Part shown: positions 38,326 to 47,380 of the stretch, piece by piece
Layout: the number at the start of each line of letters is the position of its first letter
Numbering within the stretch: the stretch's first letter is position 1
Assembly (NCBI GenBank): GCA_000771265.1
Contig: JDUB01000008.1
Coordinates: forward strand, 1-64,000
Direction of reading: 5' to 3'
DNA length: 64,000 bases
Source: Bifidobacterium thermophilum DSM 20210
GTDB taxonomy: Bacteria; Actinomycetota; Actinomycetes; Actinomycetales; Bifidobacteriaceae
Position numbers and translations under genes: made by a program
The notes under the pieces: generated by a model
The model's input: the letters and a program-made list of their open reading frames with translations, nothing else
Database searches by the model: none
What the model was told of the DNA's origin: nothing

Positions 38326-38414
38326 TCCAGCAGCAGCAACACGCCTGCGGTGACCAGATACGGCACCAGCGAGTTGATGACGACGACAACATCTGCCATG
38401 TTGATCTGTAACAT
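38304..38414 (-). pseudogene. Truncated membrane-anchor ORF (possible GH3 N-terminus)
   Basis: An ORF of 36 codons beginning MLQINMADVVVVI with an unusually strong ribosome site, AAGGAGGAG, 6 nt before the ATG at 38414. It holds one hydrophobic segment and then ends in sequence antisense to the LytTR fragment. I recall N-terminal anchors of this type (ML-INM-DV) on bifidobacterial GH3 beta-glucosidases, often next to LytTR regulators, so this may be the stump of such a gene. It could also be a real tiny membrane peptide. Confidence 0.4.
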
Positions 38415-38660
38415 GGTCGTCTCCTCCTTGTTTGTGGTGCATGTCTCGACCGTGTCGATGCTGCTTCCACGCCTCACACCGATGTGTCGCCCGTCTTCGG
38501 GAGCGGTCCAACATGCCTTGATGCCATTGCACCAGAAAATATGTCCTGTCGTGCCTCTACGCCCCATCCTGTCATTTCGGGGTGCATAATCTGCACGCTT
38601 CCCGTGCATGACCTGCTGACGCGTCATGGCGAGTCCGGCACGCTTGCACCTTGGTATCAC

Positions 38661-38666
38661 TAGGAT
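38661..38666 (+). promoter_or_regulatory. -10 box of the leaderless kinase gene
   Basis: TAGGAT, then 7 nt, then the ATG at 38674. A GGGGG in the gap could also act as a weak ribosome site. Confidence 0.4.
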
Positions 38667-38673
38667 TGGGGGT

Positions 38674-40926
38674 ATGAGCGATTTGAACGCGTTGAATCTC
38701 GAAGCGGGCGAAGAAATCGGCGGTTATACGCTGATTTCACGTCTCGGCAGCGGTGCGATGGGATCGGTTTGGCGCGTCAAAGATGACGGCGGGCAGGAAT
38801 ACGCGATGAAAATCCTGCGCGATTCCTTGGTCGACGAGAGCGATGCGACCGCGCAGTCCGCCCGCGACCATGCGACCGCCCGCGAGCGCCTGCGCCGCGA
38901 GGCGATGGCGTTGCGGCGCATCAAACATCCCGGCGTGTGCTCGATTGTGGATATGGAATTGGATGATGCGGTCGCGTTCATTGTCACGGAGCTGATTGAG
39001 GGCAGGAACTTGCGCGAGGATGTCGCCGCCAACGGCCGGTATGTGGGCGACGATCTGGAGCGTCTGTCACGCAAGCTGATTGACGCGGTCGAGGCGGTGC
39101 ACGCGGCGGGGATCGTGCATCGCGACATCAAGCCGACGAATGTGATGGTCGCGGCGAGCGGGCCGATTCTGGTGGATTTCGGCATCGCGATGGGCGAAGG
39201 GGAAAGCCATGTCACGCGGACCGGGCTGGTGATGGGCACACCCGGGTTCATTGCCCCGGAAATCATTGACGGCGCCGAATCAAGCGAGGCGACGGACTGG
39301 TGGTCGACCGCCTCGGTGCTGGCGTTCGCTGCGACCGGCCAGCCGGTGTTCGGCACGAAGCCGATGATGGCGGTGCTGGAGCGCGAGGCGCACGGCAACG
39401 CAAATCTTTCCGGGCTGCCGGCACGCACAGCAGCCGCATTCCGGTCTGCGCTCGACCCCGATCCCGATCACAGGTGCACGCCGAAGCAGCTGCTGCACAC
39501 CATCGCCGCGGATGCGTTGAATCCGGCCGCTTGGGATGATGCACAAGACCAGATGGTGGACAGGCAGACGGTTGTATTCCCCCCTGCAGACGGCAGCGAG
39601 CGCTCTGAAGACGGGGGCGCGATGCTCCCTTTTGACGGGGGCGATGCGGTGAATGCCGGGCACACCACCAGGGACGCCACCATGCAAGCCGACAATCCGA
39701 GGTCGTTGTGGGTGGCTGATACCGGCGACGGCTGGGACGACGACAGCCATGAGGAAAACGGCCCAGAATCCGCTGATATCGGCGGTGACCGCGGAACCGA
39801 TGCCGACGATGATGCCACTGATGTCGTTAACACGGTTGATCCCGACGACGCTGCTGATGCCCGCGCCGATATGAATTCCGCGAAATTTGCAGATACCGCC
39901 AGTTCTTCCAACGCCTCGGATCGCGCCATGGTAATCGACGACCAGCCTACTGTTGCCGCACCGGTTCCGATTACCGCGACCGCAGTGATGCCGCATGACG
40001 ATCCCACGCGTCTGCTCCCCGATGCCGCCGGCGCCCCCTACGCCGCGAATACCGCTAACACCGCGAATACCGCGAACGAGACGATGCCGCCGTCCATTCT
40101 CCCGGAAGATGGAGCCGAAACCGGGCAGGCGGCCGGGCAACCGGTCCTGCCGGCAACGCAAGCGGCGGTGCCAGGAACCCAGCATCAGCCCAATCCCGCC
40201 GATATCAAGCGTGCACAGTATCTCAAGCGCGGAACGCTCCCGCTCGCTGCGCTGACCGTTCCGGTCGCCATCACCGCGGCGGCGATGCCGCTCATCGCAT
40301 GGATTCTCGCCGGCGTGCTGATCTGGCTGCTCATCGCTATCGGTCTGAATACCGGTTCACAGCTTGACCGCGAAAGCAAACGCGGCGGGACGCGCAAACG
40401 CGGCGATGGCGCGTTGCGCGTGGCAACCATGCCGTGGCATATCGTCAAAGGACTGGCGCTGACCATCCCCCGCGCCCTACTGGCCGGCATCATCGCCACA
40501 CTGGTGGTCATCATCGCCACACTTGCCTTACATTTGCCGACATTCCCGGCGCCATGGCATGCCAACGGCTGGGTCGTTCCGTTCGTGTTGCTCGCCGGCC
40601 ATCCGCTGTCGGTCAGCGGCTGCGTCCTGGCAGGCGCCGCCGCCATCGGATGGCTTGTCAGCGTGTTCGCGCCTGGGGCCGCCGCAATCCGATTGGGCTC
40701 AGGCGCATTGCGCGGTCTTCCCCGCGACACGGGAAGCACTCTCCCGGCTGAAGGCAATAGTGAGACCGGCCAAAACGACGCGCCGGAACGCAAGGGCGCG
40801 GGCGGCCGACGGACAACGCTGCTCGTGATATGGCTGATGCTGGTGGTCGCCGCCGTGGTGGCGATGCTGATGACTGGTGCAATCAATTGGGTACCGTTGA
40901 TGGTCACTGGCTACATGCACATGTGA
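38674..40926 (+). CDS. Membrane serine/threonine protein kinase (PknB-like)
   Basis: A 750-residue eukaryotic-type kinase. The ATP loop is GSGAMGSVW, the ATP-binding Lys K46, the catalytic loop HRDIKPTN with D151, DFG with D168, and GTPGFIAPE in the activation segment; all key residues are present. Residues 310-515 are a long acidic Asp/Ala-rich linker with several repeats such as ANTANTAN. The C-terminus has four to six membrane spans (about 535-745) and only a short outside end. PASTA repeats, the usual sensor of cell-wall fragments, are absent. It lies alone; substrates are unknown. Confidence 0.93.
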   Translation: MSDLNALNLEAGEEIGGYTLISRLGSGAMGSVWRVKDDGGQEYAMKILRDSLVDESDATAQSARDHATARERLRREAMALRRIKHPGVCSIVDMELDDAVAFIVTELIEGRNLREDVAANGRYVGDDLERLSRKLIDAVEAVHAAGIVHRDIKPTNVMVAASGPILVDFGIAMGEGESHVTRTGLVMGTPGFIAPEIIDGAESSEATDWWSTASVLAFAATGQPVFGTKPMMAVLEREAHGNANLSGLPARTAAAFRSALDPDPDHRCTPKQLLHTIAADALNPAAWDDAQDQMVDRQTVVFPPADGSERSEDGGAMLPFDGGDAVNAGHTTRDATMQADNPRSLWVADTGDGWDDDSHEENGPESADIGGDRGTDADDDATDVVNTVDPDDAADARADMNSAKFADTASSSNASDRAMVIDDQPTVAAPVPITATAVMPHDDPTRLLPDAAGAPYAANTANTANTANETMPPSILPEDGAETGQAAGQPVLPATQAAVPGTQHQPNPADIKRAQYLKRGTLPLAALTVPVAITAAAMPLIAWILAGVLIWLLIAIGLNTGSQLDRESKRGGTRKRGDGALRVATMPWHIVKGLALTIPRALLAGIIATLVVIIATLALHLPTFPAPWHANGWVVPFVLLAGHPLSVSGCVLAGAAAIGWLVSVFAPGAAAIRLGSGALRGLPRDTGSTLPAEGNSETGQNDAPERKGAGGRRTTLLVIWLMLVVAAVVAMLMTGAINWVPLMVTGYMHM

Positions 40927-41063
40927 TAGGCCGGTGCCGATTGCCGGAACCGCAAGAATCCGGGACTTTGCCGGCGGTTCTCGCCGTCCTCGATTAGACT
41001 ATCCGACAGTGAGCGGTCATGGATGCCGCGGTCGCGGAATCGTGCATACCAGAAAGGACAATC

Positions 41064-42056
41064 ATGCCCCAGAACGACAAGAGGAACGCCAAACGCCGTA
41101 CCCGTGCGGAACGCCGGGCTGAGGAAGAAGCGCGTCTGAAGGAGCAGGCCGCCCAGGCGGAACACGAGCGCAAACAGCAGACGCTGATTGGCGCAATCGT
41201 GGTTCTCGTGGTCGTGGCGTTGGTGGCAGTCATCGGCGTCACGGTCTATCGCAACACGCATCCGTCCTCGACATCCACATCATCCGGCTCTGCTTCGCCC
41301 ACATCCGTCGCCGCCGCGAAAAAGGCGATGAACGCGGTAAAGACCAAGCCGTCAAAGGCGAATTCCACCGGTGGATTCCTGTTCTCGAAGAACGGATACA
41401 ACAAGACAATTAGCGACGCCCCCACCATCGCGCTGTATATGGATCCGATCTGCCCGGGCTGTGGGTCGATGCACCGGCAGATTGATTCGACTCTTGCGTC
41501 GATGTTCGACGCGGGACAGGTCAATCTTGAATTCCATCTGATGACCTCGCGTGACGCAAGCTCCTCGGACAACTACTCTTCGCGCGCCGCCAACGCCGCA
41601 GTGTACATCGTGGAGCACGACGACAACCCGGAGCATCTGCTCAAGTACATCGAAAATATCTACGACGAGGATTTCCAGCCTGACGAAGCCGACTCCTATG
41701 TCCCGGTGAGCGACAAGAAGCTGCAGGAGCAGGCGGAGAAAGCCGGGGTCTCAACCGCTGTGGCCTCCAAAGCGTTCTCGAATACCTACACCGCCTGGCT
41801 CAAGGCCGCGGACACCTATACGAGCATGCGGCCGGAGCTTGAGAACGTCTCAGGCAATTACGCCGGCTACATGACCATGCCTACCGTGACCATCAACGGC
41901 ACGTATCTGGATTTGGTGAAGGTCGGCCAGTACAACATGTCGATTAAGGACGCGATTCTCACCTCCATCGGCCTGAAGGAAAGCCAGGTCGGCAAGATCG
42001 GCGTCATGCCGTCGATCGGCTCCGGCAAGCCGAAGGCCATCGACACCGGCAAGTAA
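41064..42056 (+). CDS. Membrane-anchored DsbA-like thiol oxidoreductase
   Basis: A 330-residue protein. The first 40 residues are extremely charged (KRRTRAERRAEEEARLKEQ), then one membrane span at about 38-60 and a Ser/Thr linker. The DsbA-like thioredoxin domain has the redox pair C130/C133 in PICPGCGSM and a cis-Pro region TMPTVTING near residue 275. It should introduce or shuffle disulfides in secreted proteins. AAAGGAC precedes the ATG; a TAGACT box about 60 bp upstream (40996) may be its promoter. Confidence 0.93.
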   Translation: MPQNDKRNAKRRTRAERRAEEEARLKEQAAQAEHERKQQTLIGAIVVLVVVALVAVIGVTVYRNTHPSSTSTSSGSASPTSVAAAKKAMNAVKTKPSKANSTGGFLFSKNGYNKTISDAPTIALYMDPICPGCGSMHRQIDSTLASMFDAGQVNLEFHLMTSRDASSSDNYSSRAANAAVYIVEHDDNPEHLLKYIENIYDEDFQPDEADSYVPVSDKKLQEQAEKAGVSTAVASKAFSNTYTAWLKAADTYTSMRPELENVSGNYAGYMTMPTVTINGTYLDLVKVGQYNMSIKDAILTSIGLKESQVGKIGVMPSIGSGKPKAIDTGK

Positions 42057-42094
42057 CGGAATCGGCGTCGCGGCTGTATGCGCAGCAGATTCAC

Positions 42095-42122
42095 GCCCCG
42101 GTCGTTATGGCCGGGGCTTTTG
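42095..42122 (+). terminator. Intrinsic terminator of the DsbA-like gene
   Basis: GCCCCGG (42095-42101) and CCGGGGC (42111-42117) followed by TTTTGT; 39 bp after the stop. Confidence 0.85.
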
Positions 42123-42440
42123 TCATGCCTGGCGACGCGGGGGTTGCAGGTACGGCGGCGCAACGGCTGCAACACAACACGGTTCGCGACGCTCGTGCTG
42201 AATTCGCGGAGATGACCCCTGTGATGTTCATTCTGGGATCCACCCCATGTTCGTCCTGAGCGAACATATCAACAACTTCACACATCATTCACATTTGCAA
42301 ACGTTGCTTTCCTTGATGCCGACATCGCCCCCACGACACGGTTCCGACCCTATGGTGAGTCGATGTTCGTCAGCACTGGTATGCTAGTTCCTTGTGCGCT
42401 CAGGACGCGACAACACTACGGTTGCCGCCGGCGCGCGAAC
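42123..42440. other. Intergenic region upstream of tRNA-Thr
   Basis: No gene seen. It holds a small palindrome ATGTTCG-N7-CGAACAT (42247-42267) and, nearer the tRNA, TATGCT at 42380-42385, which could be the tRNA -10 box. Both are weak calls. Confidence 0.35.
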
Positions 42441-42514
42441 GCCTCCTTAGCTCAGATGGCCAGAGCGGCCGCCTTGTAAGCGGCAGGTCGTCGGTTCGAT
42501 CCCGACAGGAGGCT
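42441..42514 (+). tRNA. tRNA-Thr (anticodon TGT)
   Basis: A complete cloverleaf of 74 nt: acceptor GCCTCCT (42441-42447) pairs with AGGAGGC (42507-42513), the anticodon arm is GCCGC-CTTGTAA-GCGGC and the T arm GTCGG-TTCGATC-CCGAC. The anticodon TGT reads the threonine codon ACA. CCA is not encoded. Discriminator base T. Confidence 0.95.
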
Positions 42515-42579
42515 CGAAACGTGGTACAGTATTGTTGTGCCATAATGGTGGCGCCACGTTGAGTCTTACTGCGAGTAAG

Positions 42580-42735
42580 TAAGCCAAGGGCCTTCCCCCC
42601 AACTATGACCCTTGGCAACACAAAGGTGGAGCGTCCCCCCAACCAGCTTCACCTTGAGGGGGGCCGGAACATCCCCTTCTCTTCGGCCCCCCTTTCTCTT
42701 CCAAGTCCGCCCGCTGTGGGGCGGACTTGTTTTTT
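42580..42735 (+). ncRNA. 6C RNA (actinobacterial small RNA) with its terminator
   Basis: Two successive hairpins each show six cytosines in the loop. Hairpin 1 spans 42583-42616 (GCCAAGGG/CCCTTGGC, C6 at 42595-42600). Hairpin 2 spans 42623-42655 (AAGGTG/CACCTT, C6 at 42635-42640), joined by CAACACA. This is the defining pattern of the 6C RNA family in actinobacteria. A third stem AGGGGGGCCG/CGGCCCCCCT (42657-42693) and a strong terminator end the transcript. The 5' end is not fixed; CATAAT at 42541-42546 is a possible -10 box. C-rich loops could pair with G-rich ribosome sites of target mRNAs. Confidence 0.8.
42703..42735 (+). terminator. Strong intrinsic terminator after 6C RNA
   Basis: AAGTCCGCCC (42703-42712) and GGGCGGACTT (42719-42728) followed by GTTTTTT. 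The best terminator in the window. Confidence 0.92.
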
Positions 42736-43080
42736 CCAGCGCATACGAATTCCGCGAAACCGGCCACGGGAGCCTTCGGGCGAGGCCAGGCTGTGGAATC
42801 ATCGGCCAACATCCGCATCAGGACAGCCAGATACGCATCGGGCGGTGTGGCAATGCACATCAGCAAGTTCCGCCCTCTCCCCTTCCTCCACAAACTCGTT
42901 ACGCCAGGACCGCCACGAGCCCCCAAGCAACCGAGCAACCGCAGGCAGCGAACCCTGCGAATGTGGGAGAATGTTGCGAGCTGCGCCGAATACCCCACCG
43001 CGCCCGGGCAAGTCGCTACAATGCAAGCCAGAGGCTCTGCCAGACAGGCAACCCGTTCTACGATTTCGGAAGGTGATGGC
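42736..43080 (+). other. Leader region of the rpf gene
   Basis: 345 bp without a credible gene. TACAAT at 43017-43022 could be the rpf -10 box, giving a leader of about 50 nt. GGAAGG at 43068-43073 is the ribosome site. I looked for a c-di-AMP riboswitch, known upstream of some actinobacterial rpf genes, and do not see its conserved segments. Confidence 0.45.
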
Positions 43081-44643
43081 ATGGCGCGTCGTTGGACTCC
43101 ACAACGCACGGTGATACAGCGTCGCATCAGAGTGGCATGCTGCTCGATCGCGGTCGTACTCGCCTCAGTGTGCACATTCACTGTCGGCGCGAGAAAAACC
43201 GTCGCCCTCTCCATCAACGGACAGACCACGACAATCACCACGTATGCCTCCTCGGTGGATCGCTTGCTCAGCGAACGCGGCGTCACCATCAAATCCCATG
43301 ACATCATCGAGTCCACCTCGAAAGGCGCGCTCAAAGACCATGATGTGGTCACCATCCGCTCGGCATACGAGACGACTATCAACATCGACGGCACCGAGGT
43401 CCCGTTCTGGACAGTCGCCACAAGCATGGACCAGCTGCTCGGCTTCTTCGAGCAGAACGAACAGGCCGCTTCGAAAGTGACCGTCGACATCAAGAACGTC
43501 TACAACCAGCTCACTGGCGGCCTAGTCATCAACGAGGCCGGCCCGGTCACCGTCATAGCGGACGGCACCACGTCCATCGCGCCGAACGGCAAACTGACGG
43601 CTGCGTCAATCCTTGATTCCAAGGGCATCACGCTCGGCAAGGAAGACCGCGTGAGCGTCGAGCGGGACAACGGGACAACCATCCTGCGCGTGCAACGCGT
43701 CAAGCATCAGACCGAAACCCGCACGGAAACCATTCCCTTCGACACGCAGACCGTAGTCGACAACAGCCTGCAGGCTGGGCAGACCGTCATTCAACAGGCT
43801 GGACAGAACGGCACCAAAGTCGACACGTATGACGTCACGTATGTGGATGGCGTCAAGGAAAGTGAGACATTGACCTCGTCGCAGACCACGGCGGTTCCGG
43901 TCATGCAGATCATCGCCGTAGGACCGGAGCAGTCCAGCGATTCTGCGGATTCCGGCAGTTCGGACAGCGGATCGGCGGCGGCAGGCGGTTCAGATTCCGG
44001 TAACTCTGGCGACTCCGGTTCCAGTGGCTCAGGTTCCTCGTCATCATCATCATCATCAGGCTCATCGTCACCATCCGCCTCGGCGTCGTCCTCGCCGTCC
44101 TCCACGGGCAGCGCTTCATCCAGTACTTCGCCGTCACCATCGCCGTCGAAGACAGCCACAGCGTCACCAAGCCCGTCCAAGACCACGCCAAAACCGACCC
44201 CAACACCAACCCAGACTGCGGCGCCGAAACCAAGCCCCAGCCCAAGCAAAACCACGCCGTCGAACAGCGGATCTTCAAACAGTGGGTCATCCAGCAGCAG
44301 CGGATCGTCCGCGGCCGGCTCCAGACTGTGGCACCCAACCGTCCAGCAAGCTCAGACCTATGCCGCCGGCGCCGCTGCACAACGCGGTTGGACCGGCGAC
44401 GAGTGGACAAGCCTGGTGAACCTGTGGACCAAGGAATCCGGTTGGCGCTGGTCCGCCGGCAACCCCACATCGGGCGCCTACGGTATCCCCCAATCCCTGC
44501 CGGGCAGCAAAATGGCTCAATTCGGGGCAAACTGGAAGGATGACGGCGCGGTCCAGATCGACTGGGGCCTGTATTACATCACCATCCGTTACGGCAAACC
44601 CTCCGTCGCCTGGCAGCATTGGAAAGATTTCAACTGGTACTGA
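43081..44643 (+). CDS. Resuscitation-promoting-factor-like G5 domain cell-wall hydrolase
   Basis: A 520-residue secreted protein. A signal or anchor segment lies at about 17-37 (IRVACCSIAVVLASVCTF). Two or three DUF348 ubiquitin-like domains (about 38-195, with TTITTYASSVDRLLSERGV and its repeats) lead to a G5 domain (about 200-275, containing ETRTETIPF). A Ser/Thr/Pro/Lys-rich linker of about 135 residues precedes a lysozyme-like domain from about 425 on: WTSLVNLWTKESGW with the likely catalytic Glu, and GAYGIPQSLPG. It should cleave peptidoglycan at the surface. The start is set by GGAAGG 7 nt before the ATG at 43081. rsmA and ispE follow, a conserved actinobacterial order. Confidence 0.92.
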   Translation: MARRWTPQRTVIQRRIRVACCSIAVVLASVCTFTVGARKTVALSINGQTTTITTYASSVDRLLSERGVTIKSHDIIESTSKGALKDHDVVTIRSAYETTINIDGTEVPFWTVATSMDQLLGFFEQNEQAASKVTVDIKNVYNQLTGGLVINEAGPVTVIADGTTSIAPNGKLTAASILDSKGITLGKEDRVSVERDNGTTILRVQRVKHQTETRTETIPFDTQTVVDNSLQAGQTVIQQAGQNGTKVDTYDVTYVDGVKESETLTSSQTTAVPVMQIIAVGPEQSSDSADSGSSDSGSAAAGGSDSGNSGDSGSSGSGSSSSSSSSGSSSPSASASSSPSSTGSASSSTSPSPSPSKTATASPSPSKTTPKPTPTPTQTAAPKPSPSPSKTTPSNSGSSNSGSSSSSGSSAAGSRLWHPTVQQAQTYAAGAAAQRGWTGDEWTSLVNLWTKESGWRWSAGNPTSGAYGIPQSLPGSKMAQFGANWKDDGAVQIDWGLYYITIRYGKPSVAWQHWKDFNWY

Positions 44644-44693
44644 TCGATTCCCTCCACCGACCACCACGCAACCGAACTCGACAAGAAGCACGA

Positions 44694-45650
44694 ATGAATA
44701 CCACAACACCCCTGCAGACGGCGAACAATCGGAAGAACAACGCCCCGGAACATGCCGGGCACCTGCTCGGAGCCGCGGATATCCGCCGTATCGCCGCCGA
44801 GGCGGGCATCCACCCGACCAAGAAATTCGGGCAGAATTTCGTCATCGACCCGGGCACCGTCCGAAAAATCGTCCACGAATCCGGCGTTTCGGCCGGCGAC
44901 ACCGTGTTGGAGATCGGTCCGGGGCTCGGATCACTCACGTTGGCGCTGCTGGAAGCCGGAACCGATGTTACTGCGATTGAAATCGACCCACCCCTCGCAC
45001 AACGCCTTCCCAACACCGTCATGGAGTTCATGCCGCAAGCCGCGGACCGATTGCATGTAATCAACCACGACGCGCTGACCATCACCCCCGAAGACACGCC
45101 TGAGCTGTCAACAGCCCCGCACATCACGCTGGTCGCGAACCTCCCATACAACGTGGCCACGCCGATCATCCTGACTCTGCTTGAACGCTTCCCGCAACTG
45201 GACCGCTTCACGGTCATGGTGCAAAAAGAGGTCGCCGACCGGCTCGCCGCAAAGCCGGGAAGCAAGATTTACGGCACCCCCAGCGTCAAACTCGCATGGT
45301 ACGGCATCGCACAGCGTTCGGCGATGATTGGCCGCAACGTGTTCTGGCCGGCTCCGAACGTCGATTCCGCGCTGGTGACCTTCACCCGATATCCCGGCGG
45401 GCAGCTGCCGGAGGCCTCCAGCCTAGGGGTCGCACGCGACGATGTCTTCGCACTGGTCGATGCCGCCTTCGGGCAGCGGCGCAAGACCTTGCACGCCGCC
45501 CTCAAACACATGGTTTCCCCGGAGGCCTTCACGGCATCCGGCATCGATCCGACCCGGCGCGGCGAGACCTTGACCATTGAAGAATTCACACGCCTTACGG
45601 TCGCACGGACCGCGCACACCAGCACCGTCGGAGAGCGGGCATCAGCATGA
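44694..45650 (+). CDS. rsmA: 16S rRNA (adenine1518/1519-N6)-dimethyltransferase
   Basis: A 318-residue KsgA-type enzyme that dimethylates two adenines in the 3' hairpin of 16S rRNA. KKFGQNFVIDP at the start of the core, SAM motif LEIGPGLGSLTLALLEAG, and the catalytic motif NLPYNVATP are all clear. ATGA overlap with ispE indicates translational coupling. AAGAAGCACGA before the ATG is a weak ribosome site; an upstream in-frame start at 44619 would overlap rpf. Confidence 0.95.
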   Translation: MNTTTPLQTANNRKNNAPEHAGHLLGAADIRRIAAEAGIHPTKKFGQNFVIDPGTVRKIVHESGVSAGDTVLEIGPGLGSLTLALLEAGTDVTAIEIDPPLAQRLPNTVMEFMPQAADRLHVINHDALTITPEDTPELSTAPHITLVANLPYNVATPIILTLLERFPQLDRFTVMVQKEVADRLAAKPGSKIYGTPSVKLAWYGIAQRSAMIGRNVFWPAPNVDSALVTFTRYPGGQLPEASSLGVARDDVFALVDAAFGQRRKTLHAALKHMVSPEAFTASGIDPTRRGETLTIEEFTRLTVARTAHTSTVGERASA

Positions 45651-46573
45651 AGGTGAGCGTGGATTGCCCCGCGAAGACCAATATCACCCTGCGTGTGGGC
45701 GCGAAACATGCGGATTGGGGCGGACGGCACGAGCTTGACACCATCTACTGCGCGCTCGGCGTCTACGACACGGTCACCGTGTCCCCCACGCAACCCGGCG
45801 GCGGTGTACGGCTGTCGATGGACGGGGAGCATCTTGCAGACCTTGCCGACCTCGCAGGCAACGGCGACAACAGCCACAACCATGCCGTGCGCGCGGTCAA
45901 CGCGTTGGCGCAGGCGAGCGGGCATAACCCCGATGTCGACGTGCATATCGTCAAGCGCATCCCTGTCGCAGCAGGTTTGGCCGGAGGTTCGGCGGACGCC
46001 GCGGCGACCCTGCTGGCGCTCGACACGCTGTGGGATCTGCATTGGCCGATTGACCGCTTGCAGCAGGTCGCAGCAACACTGGGCGCCGACATGCCGTTCT
46101 GCCTGACCGGCGGATATGCGCACGGTACCGGATTCGGTGAGCGCATCACCCCGATACCGCCGGACAGCGAATCCGCAATACAGCTGCGCAATCAAGGATT
46201 CGCGGGTTTGGTGCTCGTCGGTGCGTACGATTCGCAGCTCAGCACACCCCGTGTGTATGCCGAGTTCGACCGGATTGGCGACGGGTGGCACAATACCGGC
46301 GACGTCAAGCCGGCCAACGATTTGCAGTATGCTGCGGTGCAGCTTCATCCACGCAGCGGCACGGCAATTGACTTGGCGATCGCAGCCGGAGCGACCCATG
46401 CATTCGTATCTGGTTCAGGACCTTCCGTCGTCGCTTTCGTGCCGAATTCCCGCGTGCTGTCGGCGGTCGCCGAGTCGTGGCGCGCAGGCAATGCCGTCGA
46501 TCGAATCATCGAAGCACAGGCACCGGCCGTGCCGCGGATCCATGTCGCCCGTGGAGTCAGCGATTGCCGGTAG
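45647..46573 (+). CDS. ispE: 4-diphosphocytidyl-2-C-methyl-D-erythritol kinase
   Basis: A 308-residue GHMP kinase of the non-mevalonate isoprenoid pathway, phosphorylating CDP-methylerythritol. AKTNITLRVG at the N-terminus, the ATP loop PVAAGLAGGSADAAAT near residue 107, and SGSGPSVVAF near residue 262 identify it. Its start overlaps the rsmA stop by 4 bp. Typical actinobacterial rpf-rsmA-ispE order. Confidence 0.93.
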   Translation: MKVSVDCPAKTNITLRVGAKHADWGGRHELDTIYCALGVYDTVTVSPTQPGGGVRLSMDGEHLADLADLAGNGDNSHNHAVRAVNALAQASGHNPDVDVHIVKRIPVAAGLAGGSADAAATLLALDTLWDLHWPIDRLQQVAATLGADMPFCLTGGYAHGTGFGERITPIPPDSESAIQLRNQGFAGLVLVGAYDSQLSTPRVYAEFDRIGDGWHNTGDVKPANDLQYAAVQLHPRSGTAIDLAIAAGATHAFVSGSGPSVVAFVPNSRVLSAVAESWRAGNAVDRIIEAQAPAVPRIHVARGVSDCR

Positions 46574-46605
46574 AGTGAGATGGATACAGGAACGAAGAGG
46601 ATGCT

Positions 46606-47229
46606 ATGACCGGAATCTATGATGAACGCGCGGCACGCAAAGCCTATGTGCGCCACCGTCAGACCGCGGTGTTTACTTTCACCATCATGGGCATGGTGAT
46701 TGCGTTGATCATCGCCCTGCTGTTCTCGTTCCATGTATTCGGTCTGGGCTCGGTGTCAACCGCCGAGACGCTGCCGAATTATGGCGTCTCCGCCGCCTGC
46801 GCCGTGCCGGATTCATCAGGAACAGCGAAATACGTTGACAACTCGACCGTCCACGTCCGCGTGCTCAACGGCACCCAGCATTCAGGGTTTGCGCGCGCTG
46901 TCGGCGAAGCACTCACCAATCGCGGGTTCACCGTGGAGAACGTGTCGAACTACCAGAAGACCGACGTCAAGCGGACCATCATCTATTACGGCAAGAACAC
47001 CATCAACGAAGCGTACACGCTCAACGACAACTTCACCGATGCAGTTATGAAGATGGACGACCGTCAGGACAAGCTCATCGACGTGGTGCTCGGCGCCACC
47101 TTCGACAATCTCAAAACCAAGTCGAAGGTGCTGGGCAAGGGCGCGAAAATCACCGATGTCAGCGGCTGCCTCGACAGCAGCAAGATGACGAATCTGCCCA
47201 AGGCCCTAGCCCATGACGCGGTGAACTGA
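46606..47229 (+). CDS. LytR C-terminal domain membrane protein
   Basis: A 207-residue protein with one membrane span (about 22-46) and an outside LytR_C domain (about 82-180), starting VHVRVLNGTQHSGFARAVGEALTNRGFTV, cut here to stay short: the diagnostic part is VRVLNGT and GFARAVG. It lacks the LytR-CpsA-Psr catalytic domain, so it is not itself a wall-polymer ligase. GAGG precedes the ATG. It is 32 bp after ispE and probably co-transcribed. Confidence 0.88.
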   Translation: MTGIYDERAARKAYVRHRQTAVFTFTIMGMVIALIIALLFSFHVFGLGSVSTAETLPNYGVSAACAVPDSSGTAKYVDNSTVHVRVLNGTQHSGFARAVGEALTNRGFTVENVSNYQKTDVKRTIIYYGKNTINEAYTLNDNFTDAVMKMDDRQDKLIDVVLGATFDNLKTKSKVLGKGAKITDVSGCLDSSKMTNLPKALAHDAVN

Positions 47230-47283
47230 CGCATACGCTGACCACACACCAGTCGGCACTTGCTTTCCCCACTCCCCCACTTT

Positions 47284-47330
47284 CACAAACTGGTTACGCT
47301 GGGGACGCGCTCAGCGTAACCAGTTTGTAG
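47284..47330. repeat. Palindromic element (family A, copy 2)
   Basis: ACAAACTGGTTACGCTG (47285-47301) and its exact reverse complement (47312-47328) around a 10-nt loop, as in the copy at 35.1 kb. It lies between the LytR_C and CCA genes, which converge. Confidence 0.9.
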
Positions 47331-47380
47331 AAATAGATCTGGGCACGGAGAAAGTTCAGGTACGGGAAAAGGGCTGGTCG

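Noticed and set aside
42595-42693. Multi-hairpin region as an SRP RNA or RNase P RNA
   Set aside because: The conserved SRP GGAA apical loop and RNase P core segments are absent, while the two C6 loops fit 6C RNA.
42736-43080. c-di-AMP riboswitch before rpf, and an N-terminal extension of rpf from 42727
   Set aside because: The conserved riboswitch segments are not visible, and the extension overlaps the 6C RNA terminator and lacks a ribosome site.
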